The notes beneath the pieces are model-generated. The model worked only from the letters and a program-made list of their open reading frames with translations. It ran no database searches and was not told the origin of the DNA. Below, one piece after another: positions 6,081 to 15,709 of a stretch of 58,701 bases of DNA (its first letter is position 1; the number at the start of each line of letters is the position of its first letter). The position numbers and the translations under genes are program-made. Source of the stretch: Acidobacteriota bacterium (GTDB taxonomy: Bacteria; Acidobacteriota; UBA4820; DSQY01); assembly GCA_021787565.1 (NCBI GenBank), contig JAJYLT010000023.1, forward strand, positions 1 through 58,701, written 5' to 3'.

Positions 6081-7757
6081 TCAGGAACCGTGGCCGCTGC
6101 TTCTGCTCCATGTTAGCACGACGCGGGTCCCGCCGCCTCCAGGCCTGCTGCGAATGTCAAGGGAGGCCCCGATGAGCAGCGCCCTCTCGCGCATGCCCTC
6201 CAGCCCGAAGTGCCCGGGGGCAATGCGTTCGTCGGGATCGAAGCCCCTCCCGCCATCCTCTACCGACAGGGTGAGGCCTTCCCCGTCGGCCTCCAAACGC
6301 ACCTCGATTTCTCGCCCGCCTCCGTGCTTGAGCGCGTTCTGGACCGCCTCCTGGGCGATCCGAAAGACGGCCAGCGACACCTCCTGCGGGAGGGCGGCCA
6401 GAAGATCTTCGCCGGAGACCAGGAAGCGCGCGCCCGAAGGAACCGCCGAGTCGAGCTGGTGGCGCAGCGCCCCCACCAACCCCTGTTCCACCAGCTCGGG
6501 CGGGCGGAGTAGGGTGATGATGTGCCGGCACTTGCGGGCCGCCTCCGAAAGGGACTGGCGGCCCTGCCTCAAGGCACGCCGCGCCGGGTCGGGCTCCCCG
6601 CGGCCCCAGGCGTTCTCGGCCCCCACCACGAACATCTCCGCGGCCGCCAACAGTTGGGAGAGATCGTCGTGCAGCTCCCGCGCGATGGTTCGCCTCTCCT
6701 CCTCCTGAGCCGTCAGCAGCCTGCGGACCATCTCCTGCAGCCTGGAGGCCAGCGCGTCCACCAGCGCCTGCTGCCGGCGTGTCCACGCGAGATACCGCCA
6801 GGCGGCCATGAGGAGGGTGGAGAGCAGGGCCGATCCCCAAACCAGGAAGGCCGTGAGCGGCATGGTGGAAAGCACCTCGCGGCGTTGGATGGTGGCCAGC
6901 AGGTGCCATCCGAAGAGGCCGTTGTACTGGGTGCCAAATAGCACCCGTTCTCCCTTTGCGTTCATGGCCTCGCCCGTGCGTGTGGTCGAGCTCAGGGCGT
7001 TCTCCCAGAGCGCCTGACCGGGACCGGCTTGGCTGGGGTCCACCGGTTGAGGCCCCTCCTTCGGGGAGACGTTCATGATCATCGCCTTCTCCCCCACGGG
7101 CACCAGGAGAAGAGTTCTCTCCGTCTTGTAGGAGCGCAGATTCATGGCGGTGATCCAGTAGAGGGTCTTCCAGGGATTCATGGCGACGACGAAATAGACG
7201 GGGGCCCCGGGCACCGTCGAATGCGGGGAGAGATTGGCCCCCACCAGAAGCCTCGGCCTTGTCTGGGCGGTCGGATCGAGCCAGATCGCCGGCCTCTCTT
7301 TATCCCATGCCTTCCGGATGGTCTCGGCGGGCACCGGCGGGCCGGGCTGCCCTACCGTGGAGCCGGCGATCCAGCGGCCCGAATCATCCATGAAGCCGGC
7401 GCCCAGGTAACCCCGCTCCTTCACCCAGCTCTCCAGGGCGAGGCGGCTCGCTTGCGCCTCTGCCGGCGACAGCCCATCCCATTGCCACGCCCGCCCTCGT
7501 GCGGCCTGAAGGCCCGGCAGGGAGAGGGCCGCCGCGGCCCGGTCCTCGAGGCGCCCTATCCAGATATAGGTGAGGAGATTCTGGTAGTAGAGCTGCAAGT
7601 GCAGGTAGGACCGCGCCCTCTCCTCGAGCGTCCTTTCCTGATAGCGGTAGCCCCAGGTCCCCAGCGATGCGACCAGCACGAGCACGAGGAGCGGCAGCAG
7701 GAGGATGTCCCACTGCCGGTACCAGCGCCGGGCTCCGATGGTCCGAGAACCCTCCAT
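6081..7757 (-). CDS. Membrane sensor histidine kinase, NarL-type partner (HisKA_3)
   Basis: A 558-residue inner-membrane kinase. One membrane helix at about 17-37 and a second at about 300-322 enclose a 260-residue periplasmic domain that looks like a Cache-type sensor. The cytoplasmic part has a short linker, the HisKA_3 phospho-acceptor motif EERRTIARELHDDLSQLL (His at about 365) and an HATPase_c domain with DGGRGFD and a GLEGMRERA G-box, ending at about 553. This subclass pairs with NarL-type regulators, and one follows 63 bases downstream. GGGGAGGGGG lies just before the ATG at 7757. The ligand is not evident. Confidence 0.92.
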   Translation of the reverse strand: MEGSRTIGARRWYRQWDILLLPLLVLVLVASLGTWGYRYQERTLEERARSYLHLQLYYQNLLTYIWIGRLEDRAAAALSLPGLQAARGRAWQWDGLSPAEAQASRLALESWVKERGYLGAGFMDDSGRWIAGSTVGQPGPPVPAETIRKAWDKERPAIWLDPTAQTRPRLLVGANLSPHSTVPGAPVYFVVAMNPWKTLYWITAMNLRSYKTERTLLLVPVGEKAMIMNVSPKEGPQPVDPSQAGPGQALWENALSSTTRTGEAMNAKGERVLFGTQYNGLFGWHLLATIQRREVLSTMPLTAFLVWGSALLSTLLMAAWRYLAWTRRQQALVDALASRLQEMVRRLLTAQEEERRTIARELHDDLSQLLAAAEMFVVGAENAWGRGEPDPARRALRQGRQSLSEAARKCRHIITLLRPPELVEQGLVGALRHQLDSAVPSGARFLVSGEDLLAALPQEVSLAVFRIAQEAVQNALKHGGGREIEVRLEADGEGLTLSVEDGGRGFDPDERIAPGHFGLEGMRERALLIGASLDIRSRPGGGGTRVVLTWSRSSGHGS

Positions 7758-7782
7758 GCCCCCTCCCCGGATCGGTCGCCCC

Positions 7783-8766
7783 TCAATGCCCGGGGGCCTG
7801 GGCCATGATCTTCGCGAGCAGGGCCTTGTCCTTCGGCAGCAGGCCCACGCCGGGGAGGCGCGGGGTCAGCTCGGCCCAGCGGGGCTCCTTGGCGAAGACC
7901 TCCTTGAAGAGGGGCAGGGCCTTGTCGAGCTGGTGGTTGCTCGCCAGCGCGACGGCCTCCCAGTAGGGCAGCTCCATGACGGTGGGGGCGAGGCGGGCCG
8001 CTTCGGAGTACTCCTTGAGGGCGGCGTCGATCTTGCCCGCGGCCGTGAAGTCGTCGCCCGCGGAGGCGTGGTTGTAGGCTCGCTGGAGCGTCACGAGGCG
8101 GCGCAGCTCCTTGAGCGGCTGGGGGGAGTCCTCCACGCGCAGGTTGAAGATCGTGTCGGCCCACGGACGGCCCGTGGAGGCGCCCTTCACCACGATGATG
8201 GCGGCCGACTGCATGCCGCGGATGTCGCCGCCCGCGGCCTGGGCCGCGTCGAGGGCCGCCAGCATGCGGTCGGCGAGACCGCCCTTGGCCTCGCGGTAGG
8301 CCTTGGCCATGGCGGGCCAGACCCCGGCGTTCTCCATGAGGTTGGCCTCGACGCTGAACTGGTCGCCCGTCTCATCGCCCGCGGCGGGGATGCACTTGGA
8401 GCCGGTGAAGGCGGCCACGCGCCCCCGCGCGTCCACCATGGCCACCTGGCGCACCTCTCGGTCCTTATCGCCCGCCAGCAGCGCCTTCAGGGCCTCGGGC
8501 GCGCTCCTGCCCGCCCGCATGAGATCCAGGCCCAGCGGGCCGTAGGAGGGGTCCACGAAGGACTGCGTAGCCACGGCGCCCACGCCGGCCTCCGCCCACG
8601 GGACCACCGAGCCGACGGAGAACCAGTGGGACTGGACCGCCACGCCGATCTCGCCCGTGGCCGGATCCCTCGCCACGATGGAGAAGGTGAAGGCCCTCGG
8701 GACGGAGCCGAAGGCCGAGATGGTGCAGGCCGTCAAGAGAACCGCCAGAAGCCACGTCGCGCGCAT
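7783..8766 (-). CDS. DUF1028 family secreted protein with C-terminal TPR-like segment
   Basis: A 327-residue protein. An N-terminal signal peptide (MRATWLLAVLLTACTISAFG) is followed by the DUF1028 domain, an Ntn-hydrolase-like fold: FTFSIVARDPATGEIGVAVQSHW, then VGAVATQSFVDPSYGPLGLDLM, then DTIFNLRVED at about 200. Residues of about 235-300 look like one or two TPR repeats. The enzymatic activity of DUF1028 proteins is not settled. The start at 8766 is chosen because GGGAGGT lies 5 bases upstream and a signal peptide follows; a longer frame upstream is low-complexity. It may be co-transcribed with the kinase 25 bases downstream. Confidence 0.85.
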   Translation of the reverse strand: MRATWLLAVLLTACTISAFGSVPRAFTFSIVARDPATGEIGVAVQSHWFSVGSVVPWAEAGVGAVATQSFVDPSYGPLGLDLMRAGRSAPEALKALLAGDKDREVRQVAMVDARGRVAAFTGSKCIPAAGDETGDQFSVEANLMENAGVWPAMAKAYREAKGGLADRMLAALDAAQAAGGDIRGMQSAAIIVVKGASTGRPWADTIFNLRVEDSPQPLKELRRLVTLQRAYNHASAGDDFTAAGKIDAALKEYSEAARLAPTVMELPYWEAVALASNHQLDKALPLFKEVFAKEPRWAELTPRLPGVGLLPKDKALLAKIMAQAPGH

Positions 8767-8784
8767 GGGAACCTCCCTTGGAAA

Positions 8785-8812
8785 TAGTGAGGAGTGAGGA
8801 GTGAAAAGAGAG
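8785..8812. repeat. Tandem GAGTGAG-type heptamer tract
   Basis: Imperfect tandem GTGAGGA units between two genes. The same unit recurs at 28850, 43617, 46018 and 51106. Confidence 0.6.
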
Positions 8813-8881
8813 GAGAAAAGAAAAACATGGACCATCTCCTCCTGCGGAGCCGCCGCGGATCCGAAGAAAGGCCGAGGCGGC

Positions 8882-9190
8882 CTACCGTCCGGCCAGGATG
8901 GTCTCCACGGCCTCGACCTTGGCGGCCATGGTATAGGCCTTATCGCGGCGCTCGCTGACCTTGATCGAGGTGGAGAGGCGGGGCGCACCCATCTCGAAGA
9001 GGCGGTCCATGCAGCGCCGGACGAGCTCCATGACCTCCTCCCACTCGCCCTCGACGTTCGTGCCCATGCTGTGGAACTCGTGGCTCAGCCCGCTCTCGCG
9101 GATCAGGCGTACGGCCTCGGCCACGTAGGCGGAGAGCGAGACCCCGGCGCCGAGGGGGACGAACGAGACTTCGACGATCACGCGGGACAT
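8882..9190 (-). CDS. UPF0045/MTH1187 family protein (thiamine-binding type)
   Basis: A 102-residue cytosolic protein with a ferredoxin-like alpha/beta fold. It begins MSRVIVEVSFVPLGAGVSLSAYVAEAV and contains HEFHSMGTNVEGEWEEVMEL, the conserved core of the MTH1187/YkoF-related family. Family members form tetramers and some bind thiamine or hydroxymethylpyrimidine. The start at 9190 has AAGGAGGT 5 bases upstream. It lies 31 bases after the CNNM-type gene in the same direction, so it is probably part of that operon. Confidence 0.88.
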   Translation of the reverse strand: MSRVIVEVSFVPLGAGVSLSAYVAEAVRLIRESGLSHEFHSMGTNVEGEWEEVMELVRRCMDRLFEMGAPRLSTSIKVSERRDKAYTMAAKVEAVETILAGR

Positions 9191-9221
9191 GGGAACCTCC
9201 TTCCTCACGCTGCGGATGGCG

Positions 9222-10493
9222 CTAGGGTTCCCCTTCGGGGGGCGCCCCCGCTGCAGGCTTGGGCAGGCTCACGCGCACCCTGTGGATGCGCCGGCGGTCG
9301 GCCGAGAGGACCTCCACCTCCAGCCCGTGGATGGTGAATCGCTCTCCCGACCGGGGTATGGTGCCCAGAGCCGTGGAGATCCAGCCCGCCACCGAATCGT
9401 AGTCCCCCTCCGGGATGTCCACTCCGAGCCGCTCTGCCAGGTCGTAGACGGAGGCCCGCCCGAGGGTCTCGACGACGCCGGGCGCCCTTTCCACGAAGGG
9501 CTCCTCCTCCGCCTCGTCGTACTCCTGGATCTCGCCCACGATCTCCTCCAGGAGGTCCTCCGTGGTGACCAGGCCGTCCACGCCCCCGTATTCGTCCACC
9601 ACGATGGCCAGCTGGAGCTTCTGCTCCTGAAACTCCCGCAGGAGCTGGGAGATGGGCTTGTTCTCGGGGACGAAGGGGACCGGGCGGGCGAACCCGCGCA
9701 CGGGGCGGCCGCCCTCGCCCGCCAGGAGGGCGCCGAGGAAGTCCTTCAGGTAGGCCACCCCCACGATGTCGTCGATCTGCTCCTCGTAGAGGGGCAGCCG
9801 GGTGTGGCGGGCCTTGGCCAGGAGCTCGGCGGCGGCGGTGAGGGGGGTGTTGGCCTGGGCCGAGACCATGTCGGTGCGGGGGGTCATGACCTCCCGCGCC
9901 ACCGTGTCCCCGAACTCCATGACCCCGCGGATGAGGACCGAGTCCTCCTTTTCCAGGATGCCCTCGCTCTGCCCCACGTTGATCAGGGCCGAGATCTCCT
10001 CCTCCTCGTCCTCGTCGTCCATGCGTTCGCGCAGCACGTGGAGGCGCCTGGAGAGGAGCGAGGCAAGCGGTACGGTGACGATCCCGAACACCCACAGGAA
10101 GGCCCTCACCACCGGAAGGGTGGCGAGGAAGACCCTCTCCGGGTCGAGGGCGGCCACCGCCTGGGCCACGGAGGCCAGCACCAGGACAGAGAGGAGGCTG
10201 GCCACGAAGCCCCAGAGCAGGGGCTGGGCCGCCTTGCTCCGCACGAGGTCGGCCGTGAGCAGGAGGGTGGCGCCGATGCTCAGAACCAGCACCGAGAATT
10301 GCAGGGTGAGCAGGTAGGCGAGGCGGCGGCGCAGGTAGGCCCTCACCGCGGCCGCCGAGGGCGCCTCCTCCTCGGCCATCCGGTTCAGGGTCATGGCGGA
10401 GAGGCCGTTGAGGGCCGCCCGGACCAGGAGGAGCAGGAAGAGCAGGGCGAGCGCCGCCGCCAAGCCCAGCCGGATCATCAGGCGAGCCCCCAT
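9222..10493 (-). CDS. CNNM/CorC family membrane protein with CBS pair
   Basis: A 423-residue inner-membrane protein. N-terminal helices at about 7-27, 60-80, 90-115 and 125-147 form a CNNM-like transmembrane domain. Then follow a CBS pair (about 195-320; VMTPRTDMVSAQ, HTRLPLYEEQIDDIVGVAYLKD, then VVDEYGGVDGLVTTEDLLEEIVGEI) and a C-terminal CorC/HlyC domain (about 335-415). Relatives act in magnesium or cobalt efflux. The N-terminal domain is short and diverged from typical CNNM sequences. Its start overlaps the end of ybeY; an internal ATG at 10478 forms a TGATG overlap with the ybeY stop. Both starts allow coupled translation. Confidence 0.85.
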   Translation of the reverse strand: MGARLMIRLGLAAALALLFLLLLVRAALNGLSAMTLNRMAEEEAPSAAAVRAYLRRRLAYLLTLQFSVLVLSIGATLLLTADLVRSKAAQPLLWGFVASLLSVLVLASVAQAVAALDPERVFLATLPVVRAFLWVFGIVTVPLASLLSRRLHVLRERMDDEDEEEEISALINVGQSEGILEKEDSVLIRGVMEFGDTVAREVMTPRTDMVSAQANTPLTAAAELLAKARHTRLPLYEEQIDDIVGVAYLKDFLGALLAGEGGRPVRGFARPVPFVPENKPISQLLREFQEQKLQLAIVVDEYGGVDGLVTTEDLLEEIVGEIQEYDEAEEEPFVERAPGVVETLGRASVYDLAERLGVDIPEGDYDSVAGWISTALGTIPRSGERFTIHGLEVEVLSADRRRIHRVRVSLPKPAAGAPPEGEP

Positions 10494-10909
10494 TCCTTTC
10501 TCAGGCCGCGCTCCTTGCGGGCCATGGTCCCCCCGTCGGTCTCGTGGTCGAAGCCGGCCAGGTGAAGGATGCCGTGCAGGATGAGGCGCTTCAGTTCCGT
10601 CTCCAGGTCGAGCCCCGCCTCGAGCGCCGCCCTTTGGGCCACCGGGGCGGCGATGAGGATGTCTCCGAGGTAGGTCAGCCCGTCCGGGGAGAGCCCGCCG
10701 TCGGGGAAGGAGAGGACGTCGGTGGGGCCGGCCTTGTGGCGGAACTCGCGGTTGGCCTGGGTCATGAGGCGCACCCCGCAGATCTTGATCCCCACCTCGC
10801 CCTCGAGGTCCAGGCGCGCCAGCACGTCCAGGGCGAAGGCCACCAGAGCCTCCCTGGGAACGGGAGGGGTCCGCAGGCGGCTGTGGAGCCGGACCTCACG
10901 TCGCGTCAT
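10478..10909 (-). CDS. ybeY: Endoribonuclease YbeY (rRNA maturation factor)
   Basis: A 143-residue zinc-dependent RNase involved in 16S rRNA 3'-end maturation and ribosome quality control. The signature HGILHLAGFDHETD at about 111-124 supplies the three metal-binding His. TDVLSFPDGG at about 63-72 is also conserved. The gene overlaps the 7TM-HD gene by 14 bases and the CNNM gene by 16, and phoH lies upstream. PhoH-7TM-HD-YbeY-CorC is a widespread conserved order, which supports the call. Confidence 0.95.
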   Translation of the reverse strand: MTRREVRLHSRLRTPPVPREALVAFALDVLARLDLEGEVGIKICGVRLMTQANREFRHKAGPTDVLSFPDGGLSPDGLTYLGDILIAAPVAQRAALEAGLDLETELKRLILHGILHLAGFDHETDGGTMARKERGLRKEWGLA

Positions 10910-13250
10910 TCTTCTGCTCCTTGTCGAATGAGTAGCCGGGGTAGGAGATCCTCCGGCTGAAGACCCCCAGCAGCATCTGGAAGAAGGCCTCCTGGACCTT
11001 GGTCAGGTCATGGAAGGTCAGCGGGCACTCGGAGAGCTGGTCCTCCCCCACGACCCGGTTGGCGATCTCGGTGATGAGGGAGCGGAGCCGGTGGTGAGAG
11101 GGCTCCTTGAGCACCCTGGAGCCGGCCTCCACGCCGTCCGCGATCATCACGATGGCGGCCTCCCGGCTCTGGGGCTTAGGCCCCGGGTAGGAGAAGTCGG
11201 CCTCGTTGATGCTCTCCTTCTCCGGGTCCAGCATGGTCAGCGCCTTGTCCAGGAAGTAGCTGATCCGCCGCGTGCCGTGGTGCTGGGGGATGATGTCGAT
11301 GACCGCCTGGGGGAGCTTGTACTGGCGCCCCATGGCGATCCCCTCCTTGACGTGGGCGCCGACGATGAGAGCCGATATCCTCGGGGCCAGCTTGTCGTGG
11401 GGGTTCTGGCCCGGCACCTGGTTCTCCACGAAGTAGATGGGGTTCAGCATCTTGCCGATGTCGTGGTAGTAGCAGGCCACGCGGCAGTAGAGCGCGTTGG
11501 CGCCGATGGCGTTGGCGGCGGCCTCCGAGAGGGAGGCCATCATGAGGGAGTGGTTGTAGGTGCCCGGGGCGTCCAGCGCCAGCCGCCGGAGCAGGGGGTG
11601 GTTCATGTTGGAGAGCTCGAGGAGGCGGACCTCGGTCAGGATGCCGAAGAGGCTCTCGAAGATCGGCAGGAGCGTGGAGACCAGCATCATGGTGAGCGGG
11701 AAGGCCGATAGGAAGGCCAGCGTCAGGGGCGCCACCACCTTCACGGTGCTGTGCTCCATCTCCGGCGCCATGGCCAGAACGGCCAGCGCCAGCGGCACGT
11801 TGACCGCCGCCAGGAGGAGGCAGGCCTTCCACTGGGCCGTCCGCTGCGCCATGCGGCTGGCGGCGTAGATGGCCGTGAAGGAGGAGAGCACGCAGTAGAT
11901 CAGCATGCCGAAGTTGAGATCGGTGTAGATGCCGAAGAGCAGGCCGTACATCAGCGTATAGATGATCGCGATGTGCCGGTCCACCAGGAAGGTCATGAGC
12001 ATGGCGCCGGCCGCCGCCGGAATGGCGAACATGAGGAGCTCGGGCGAACCCAGGAGGGCCGACTTGCTGCCCTCGGCGGCCAGGCGCGCCAGCACCTGGA
12101 TGCCGAAACCGATGAGGATGAACAGGATGGTCACCTGGAGCGTGAGCACGAAGAGGTTCAGGTTAGGGCAGTGCTTCTTCCGGTAAGACTTCAGGTACAT
12201 GAAATTGAAGCCCATCAGCAGGAGGAGGAACAGCAGAAGGGCGCCCAGGAGGGAGAAGTTGAGGACGTTTCGGCTGGCCTCCTGGAAGGCCTGGATCTTC
12301 TGGAGCGCGCTCTCGTCGATCTTCTCCCCGGCCTTGACCAGCACCTGGCCCTTCCGGAGGAACACCACCAGGGGCTCCACCTGCTCGGCGGCCCGCTCCT
12401 CGCGCGCCGTGGTCTCCTGGCTGTTGTAGGTGAGGTTGGGGGCCAGGATGCCCCGGACGTAGTCTTCCAGGGCCCCGCGCAGTTGGGAGGGCAGGACCGT
12501 CAGGCTCTCCAGGATGGTGCCCGGGATCCGGCGGGCCTCGCTGAGGGTGATGATGTCGCTCGCCGCCGGGTTCTTCTGGGTCCACTCCACGCCCTTCCGG
12601 CGGATGTCCCGGATGCGGATGGAGTCGCTGCCCTGAAACTGCTCCCCGTCGGGCACGATCTTCTGCCCCTCCACCTGGGTGACCATGTCCTGCACGGTCT
12701 TTTCCAGGCTCGCGCTGAACCCCTCCTTCTCGAACTGTCGGAGGGCGAAGCGGGACAGGCTCCCGCCCAGGTCCTCGGAGAGGCGGTCCAGGAACTGCTC
12801 CTCCGCCTGGCTTCGCTGGTCCCGGGTCAGGTTGCCGGTGTGGAGGTACCGGTTCAGGTCCGCCAGGTTGGAGCGGGCCGCATGGAAGGCCGTGGCCACG
12901 CGGGCCACCATGTCCGCCGCCATGCCCGAATCCCAGTCGTAGACGGGCAGGACCTTGGCGCTGGTCTCCTGGCGCTTCTGGTTGGTGGCCACCTTGTCCA
13001 CGATCTGCAGGTCGAAGGGAGCGCGGATGTCCCGCGAGGACACCGAGCCGATCGGCAGGCTGGGGGGAGGCTGGACGCGGAACTGGCGCGTGAAGAGGGC
13101 GAAAGCCACGAGCAGGAAGGCCGCGGCCCAGAACCACTCGTTTTCGCGGAGGAAGTGGGCCAGGCGCTGCGCCACCCCGACCTTCACCTTTCCCCGATAC
13201 CGCGCGCGCTCCGCGGACACCTCGGGATCAGTGGGATCGTCGGGCGTCAT
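10896..13250 (-). CDS. 7TM-HD family membrane phosphohydrolase (PgpH-like)
   Basis: A 784-residue inner-membrane protein. A cytoplasmic N-terminus is followed by one helix (about 39-57) and an extracytoplasmic 7TMR-HDED domain (about 60-325). Seven closely spaced helices follow (about 330-530), then a cytoplasmic HD domain with YNHSLMMASLSEAAA, CYYHDIGKMLNP and IPQHHGT as metal ligands (about 565-740). Characterised relatives such as Listeria PgpH hydrolyse cyclic di-AMP. No diadenylate cyclase gene is in this window, so the substrate is an inference. The weak upstream region leaves the exact start less certain. Confidence 0.92.
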   Translation of the reverse strand: MTPDDPTDPEVSAERARYRGKVKVGVAQRLAHFLRENEWFWAAAFLLVAFALFTRQFRVQPPPSLPIGSVSSRDIRAPFDLQIVDKVATNQKRQETSAKVLPVYDWDSGMAADMVARVATAFHAARSNLADLNRYLHTGNLTRDQRSQAEEQFLDRLSEDLGGSLSRFALRQFEKEGFSASLEKTVQDMVTQVEGQKIVPDGEQFQGSDSIRIRDIRRKGVEWTQKNPAASDIITLSEARRIPGTILESLTVLPSQLRGALEDYVRGILAPNLTYNSQETTAREERAAEQVEPLVVFLRKGQVLVKAGEKIDESALQKIQAFQEASRNVLNFSLLGALLLFLLLLMGFNFMYLKSYRKKHCPNLNLFVLTLQVTILFILIGFGIQVLARLAAEGSKSALLGSPELLMFAIPAAAGAMLMTFLVDRHIAIIYTLMYGLLFGIYTDLNFGMLIYCVLSSFTAIYAASRMAQRTAQWKACLLLAAVNVPLALAVLAMAPEMEHSTVKVVAPLTLAFLSAFPLTMMLVSTLLPIFESLFGILTEVRLLELSNMNHPLLRRLALDAPGTYNHSLMMASLSEAAANAIGANALYCRVACYYHDIGKMLNPIYFVENQVPGQNPHDKLAPRISALIVGAHVKEGIAMGRQYKLPQAVIDIIPQHHGTRRISYFLDKALTMLDPEKESINEADFSYPGPKPQSREAAIVMIADGVEAGSRVLKEPSHHRLRSLITEIANRVVGEDQLSECPLTFHDLTKVQEAFFQMLLGVFSRRISYPGYSFDKEQKNDAT

Positions 13251-13311
13251 GATGGGTCGCTGTCCCTCATGGGCTCATATTAGCACAGGCGGCGGGAGGG
13301 GGGGCAAAGGG

Positions 13312-13470
13312 TGGGCCGGACCCCAATTCCGCGATAGCGGCTCAACGCCTGTGTAGGAGCGGCGCCTCGCCGCGAGCCGGGTGACCCTGCGACCAGGATG
13401 CGGTGCCCGCGTAGGGTCCGTCGCGCCGGGGCGGCGCTCCTACGGTGAAAAATCAATCGCGGAATTGGGG
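13312..13470. repeat. GTAGGAGCG-type hairpin repeat, copy 1
   Basis: About 155 bases between phoH and the 7TM-HD gene. CCCAATTCCGCGATAGCGG is followed by GTAGGAGCGGCGCC, and an inverted end GGCGGCGCTCCTAC closes the element before TCGCGGAATTGGGG. The outer AATTCCGCGA/TCGCGGAATT and inner GTAGGAGCG arms pair. A second copy is at 45868-45995 and a fragment at 51058-51078. Confidence 0.8.
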
Positions 13471-13528
13471 CCGGACGCGGCGAAGTGGACGCCCAGGCGG
13501 CCGTTTCCCTCTCGCGTCACCCCCCGCG

Positions 13529-14509
13529 TCACCGGCCGGAGGCCCGGTCGTAGGCGCGGATGATCTCCTGCACGAGCGGATGGCGGACCACGTCCCGCTC
13601 CGTGAAGGTGACGAACGCCAGACCCTGGACCGAGCGCAGGACCTCCGCCGCGTCCACGAGGCCCGATTTCCGCGCCGGGTCGATGTCGATCTGGGTCACG
13701 TCGCCCGTGATGACGGTCTTGGAGTTGAACCCGAGGCGGGTGAGGAACATCTTCATCTGGTCTATGGTCGTGTTCTGGGCCTCGTCCAGGATGATGAAGG
13801 AGTCGTTCAGCGTGCGGCCCCGCATGAAGGCGATGGGCGCGATCTCCAGAATCCCTGTTTCAAGGGATTTGTAGACCCGGTCCGCCTCCATGAGGTCGAA
13901 GAGGGCGTCGTACAGGGGCCTGAGGTAGGGGTTCACCTTCTCCGCGATGTCCCCGGGAAGGAATCCAAGCTTCTCACCCACCTCCACCGCGGGCCTGGTC
14001 AGGATGATGCGCTTGACCCGCTTCTCCTTGAGCGCCGCCACGGCCATGGCGACGGCGAGGTAGGTCTTGCCGGTGCCCGCCGGGCCGATGCCGAAAACCA
14101 CGTCATTCTCCCGGATGGCGCGGAGGTAGCGGCCCTGGTTGAGGCCCTTGGGAAAGACGACGCGGCCGTGCGCGCACTGGATGCGCGCCTCGCGGTAGAA
14201 CTCCAGGAGTTCACCCCGGTAGCCCTCCGCCCTCAGCGCGCAGGCGGTCCTGAGGTCCCCGGCGCCGATGCGGATGCCCGCCTGGTAGAGCTTGAGGATC
14301 TGATCGACGATGTCCCGGCAGGCAGCCACGGCCTCCTCATCGCCGTCGAGGAAGAGCGCCTCCCCCCGGGCGGAGAGGCGCACGCCCAGGGCCTGTTCGA
14401 GGAACTCGGCGTTGCGCAGCTCAACGCCCAGCAACTGCTGGAGAAATTCGTCGGGGTAGGTGAGCGAGTGTGTCGCGGCGGTCAGGAGCGGATCTTCAGG
14501 CATCTGCAT
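13529..14509 (-). CDS. phoH: PhoH family ATPase
   Basis: A 326-residue cytosolic P-loop ATPase, of the usual family length. Residues 30-85 form an N-terminal KH-like segment. The ATPase has Walker [12 protein letters not shown] (about 141-151), [19 protein letters not shown], Walker [10 protein letters not shown] (about 238-246) and a GDVTQID motif. PhoH-like proteins are linked to RNA metabolism and usually sit next to ybeY, as here. No clear ribosome site precedes the ATG at 14509 or the in-frame ATG two codons later. Confidence 0.93.
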   Translation of the reverse strand: MQMPEDPLLTAATHSLTYPDEFLQQLLGVELRNAEFLEQALGVRLSARGEALFLDGDEEAVAACRDIVDQILKLYQAGIRIGAGDLRTACALRAEGYRGELLEFYREARIQCAHGRVVFPKGLNQGRYLRAIRENDVVFGIGPAGTGKTYLAVAMAVAALKEKRVKRIILTRPAVEVGEKLGFLPGDIAEKVNPYLRPLYDALFDLMEADRVYKSLETGILEIAPIAFMRGRTLNDSFIILDEAQNTTIDQMKMFLTRLGFNSKTVITGDVTQIDIDPARKSGLVDAAEVLRSVQGLAFVTFTERDVVRHPLVQEIIRAYDRASGR

Positions 14510-14566
14510 TGACGAGGGGCGGGCATGGGCCGTGGCGGCTCCGCCGGATCGCCGGCGCGGGGAAAG

Positions 14567-14597
14567 GGGAGGCGGAGGGACGGACCCTCCGCCTCCC
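14567..14597 (-). terminator. Stem-loop after the LysM protein gene
   Basis: A perfect 13-base stem (GGGAGGCGGAGGG on each strand) with a five-base loop begins about 10 bases after the stop at 14607. It is followed on the minus strand by CTTTCC rather than a full T tract, so termination may be partial. Confidence 0.6.
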
Positions 14598-14606
14598 TGG
14601 GTGGAG

Positions 14607-15659
14607 TTACTTGGTCTCGGGGGCTGGCGCGGGGGCCGGTGCCGGTGCGGGCGCGGGGGCCGGAGCGGGAGCCTCTTCGGGCTGGGTCTTCATGGTTTCC
14701 GGGGCCTTCGGGGCCGGAGGGGCCGGCGGCTCCCAGTGGTGGTTGCGGGCCGTCTTCTCCGCCTTCTTGGCGTCGGCGTCGGTGTACTCGCGGTTGATCT
14801 TCAGGTCCCACTTCGGATAGATGAGGTCCGGGTGGTTCTTGATCTTGTCCCGGTTCGCATCCCAGATGAGGGGCCAGAGGAAGGGATTGGCGTAGATGTC
14901 GTTCTTCGCGGAGATCTTCCAGAGGCAGTCGCCCTTCTGCACCATGTAGTGGAGCGGCTTGCACTTGACGATCAGGTCCTGGACCATGGTGGTCTTGCGC
15001 TCGTCCTCCGCCTTGATGCTGGCCGTCTCGGAATCCGCCTCGCTCTTGGCCTTGTTGGCCAGGTCCATGGCGTTCTTGGCGGCGTCGCGGGCCTTGTAGT
15101 AGTCGCAGGGGTTGCCCATGTAGCGCTCGGCCTCGGAGAAGGCGGCCTTGGCCTGGTCGTAGGTCGCGGGAGACACCTGGGCGGTCTCCACGCTGTAGGT
15201 GATCTCGTTCACCTCGTTCTGGGCGCAGGCCTGGCTGGCCTTGGTCTTCAGCTCCTGCAGGTGCTGGTTCGTGGCCGAGGCCTGCTGGTTCTGAGCACCG
15301 ATGGCCTGCTCGGCCCCACTCATGGCGTCCTTGGCGGCGGCGATGGCCGCCTCGGCGTCCTTTTGGGCCCTGGCCTGCTCGGCCGTGGCCTCCGTGGTGG
15401 CCTCCTTGACCTTTTCGGTAGCGGCCAGGGCCTCCTTCTTAGCGTCCCGGCACTTCTTGTTGGCCACCAGGTCATTGGCCTTGTTCAGCATGGATTGTGC
15501 GTCTTGGAAGGTAGTGGCGGCGTAGGTAGGAGTGCAGGTTTTCTGGGCTTCGTTGAGGGCCGCCGTGGCGTCCCCCACCTCTTTGGGCGCCTTTCGGCAG
15601 CACGCCGCCGTAAGGACCACCATTACTCCGACCGTTGCCAGCTTGACCGCTGTCTTCAT
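14607..15659 (-). CDS. Envelope LysM protein with coiled-coil and Ala-Pro tail
   Basis: A 350-residue exported protein. The signal sequence MKTAVKLATVGVMVVLTAACC ends in a possible lipobox (TAAC). Residues of about 25-235 are Ala/Lys/Glu-rich helices with regularly spaced Cys, probably a coiled coil. A LysM domain follows at about 240-295 (YMVQKGDCLWKISAKNDIY, WPLIWDANRDKI, LIYPKWDLKI), which should bind peptidoglycan. The C-terminus is a run of about nine Ala-Pro pairs that could span the cell wall. The start at 15659 has AAGG just upstream; a start eight codons earlier is possible. It may tether the outer membrane to peptidoglycan, an inference. Confidence 0.82.
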   Translation of the reverse strand: MKTAVKLATVGVMVVLTAACCRKAPKEVGDATAALNEAQKTCTPTYAATTFQDAQSMLNKANDLVANKKCRDAKKEALAATEKVKEATTEATAEQARAQKDAEAAIAAAKDAMSGAEQAIGAQNQQASATNQHLQELKTKASQACAQNEVNEITYSVETAQVSPATYDQAKAAFSEAERYMGNPCDYYKARDAAKNAMDLANKAKSEADSETASIKAEDERKTTMVQDLIVKCKPLHYMVQKGDCLWKISAKNDIYANPFLWPLIWDANRDKIKNHPDLIYPKWDLKINREYTDADAKKAEKTARNHHWEPPAPPAPKAPETMKTQPEEAPAPAPAPAPAPAPAPAPETK

Positions 15660-15709
15660 TCCTTTTCCCCCTTTCTCAAACAAGGCGAGATTTGGTTTGT
15701 CCGGACGGT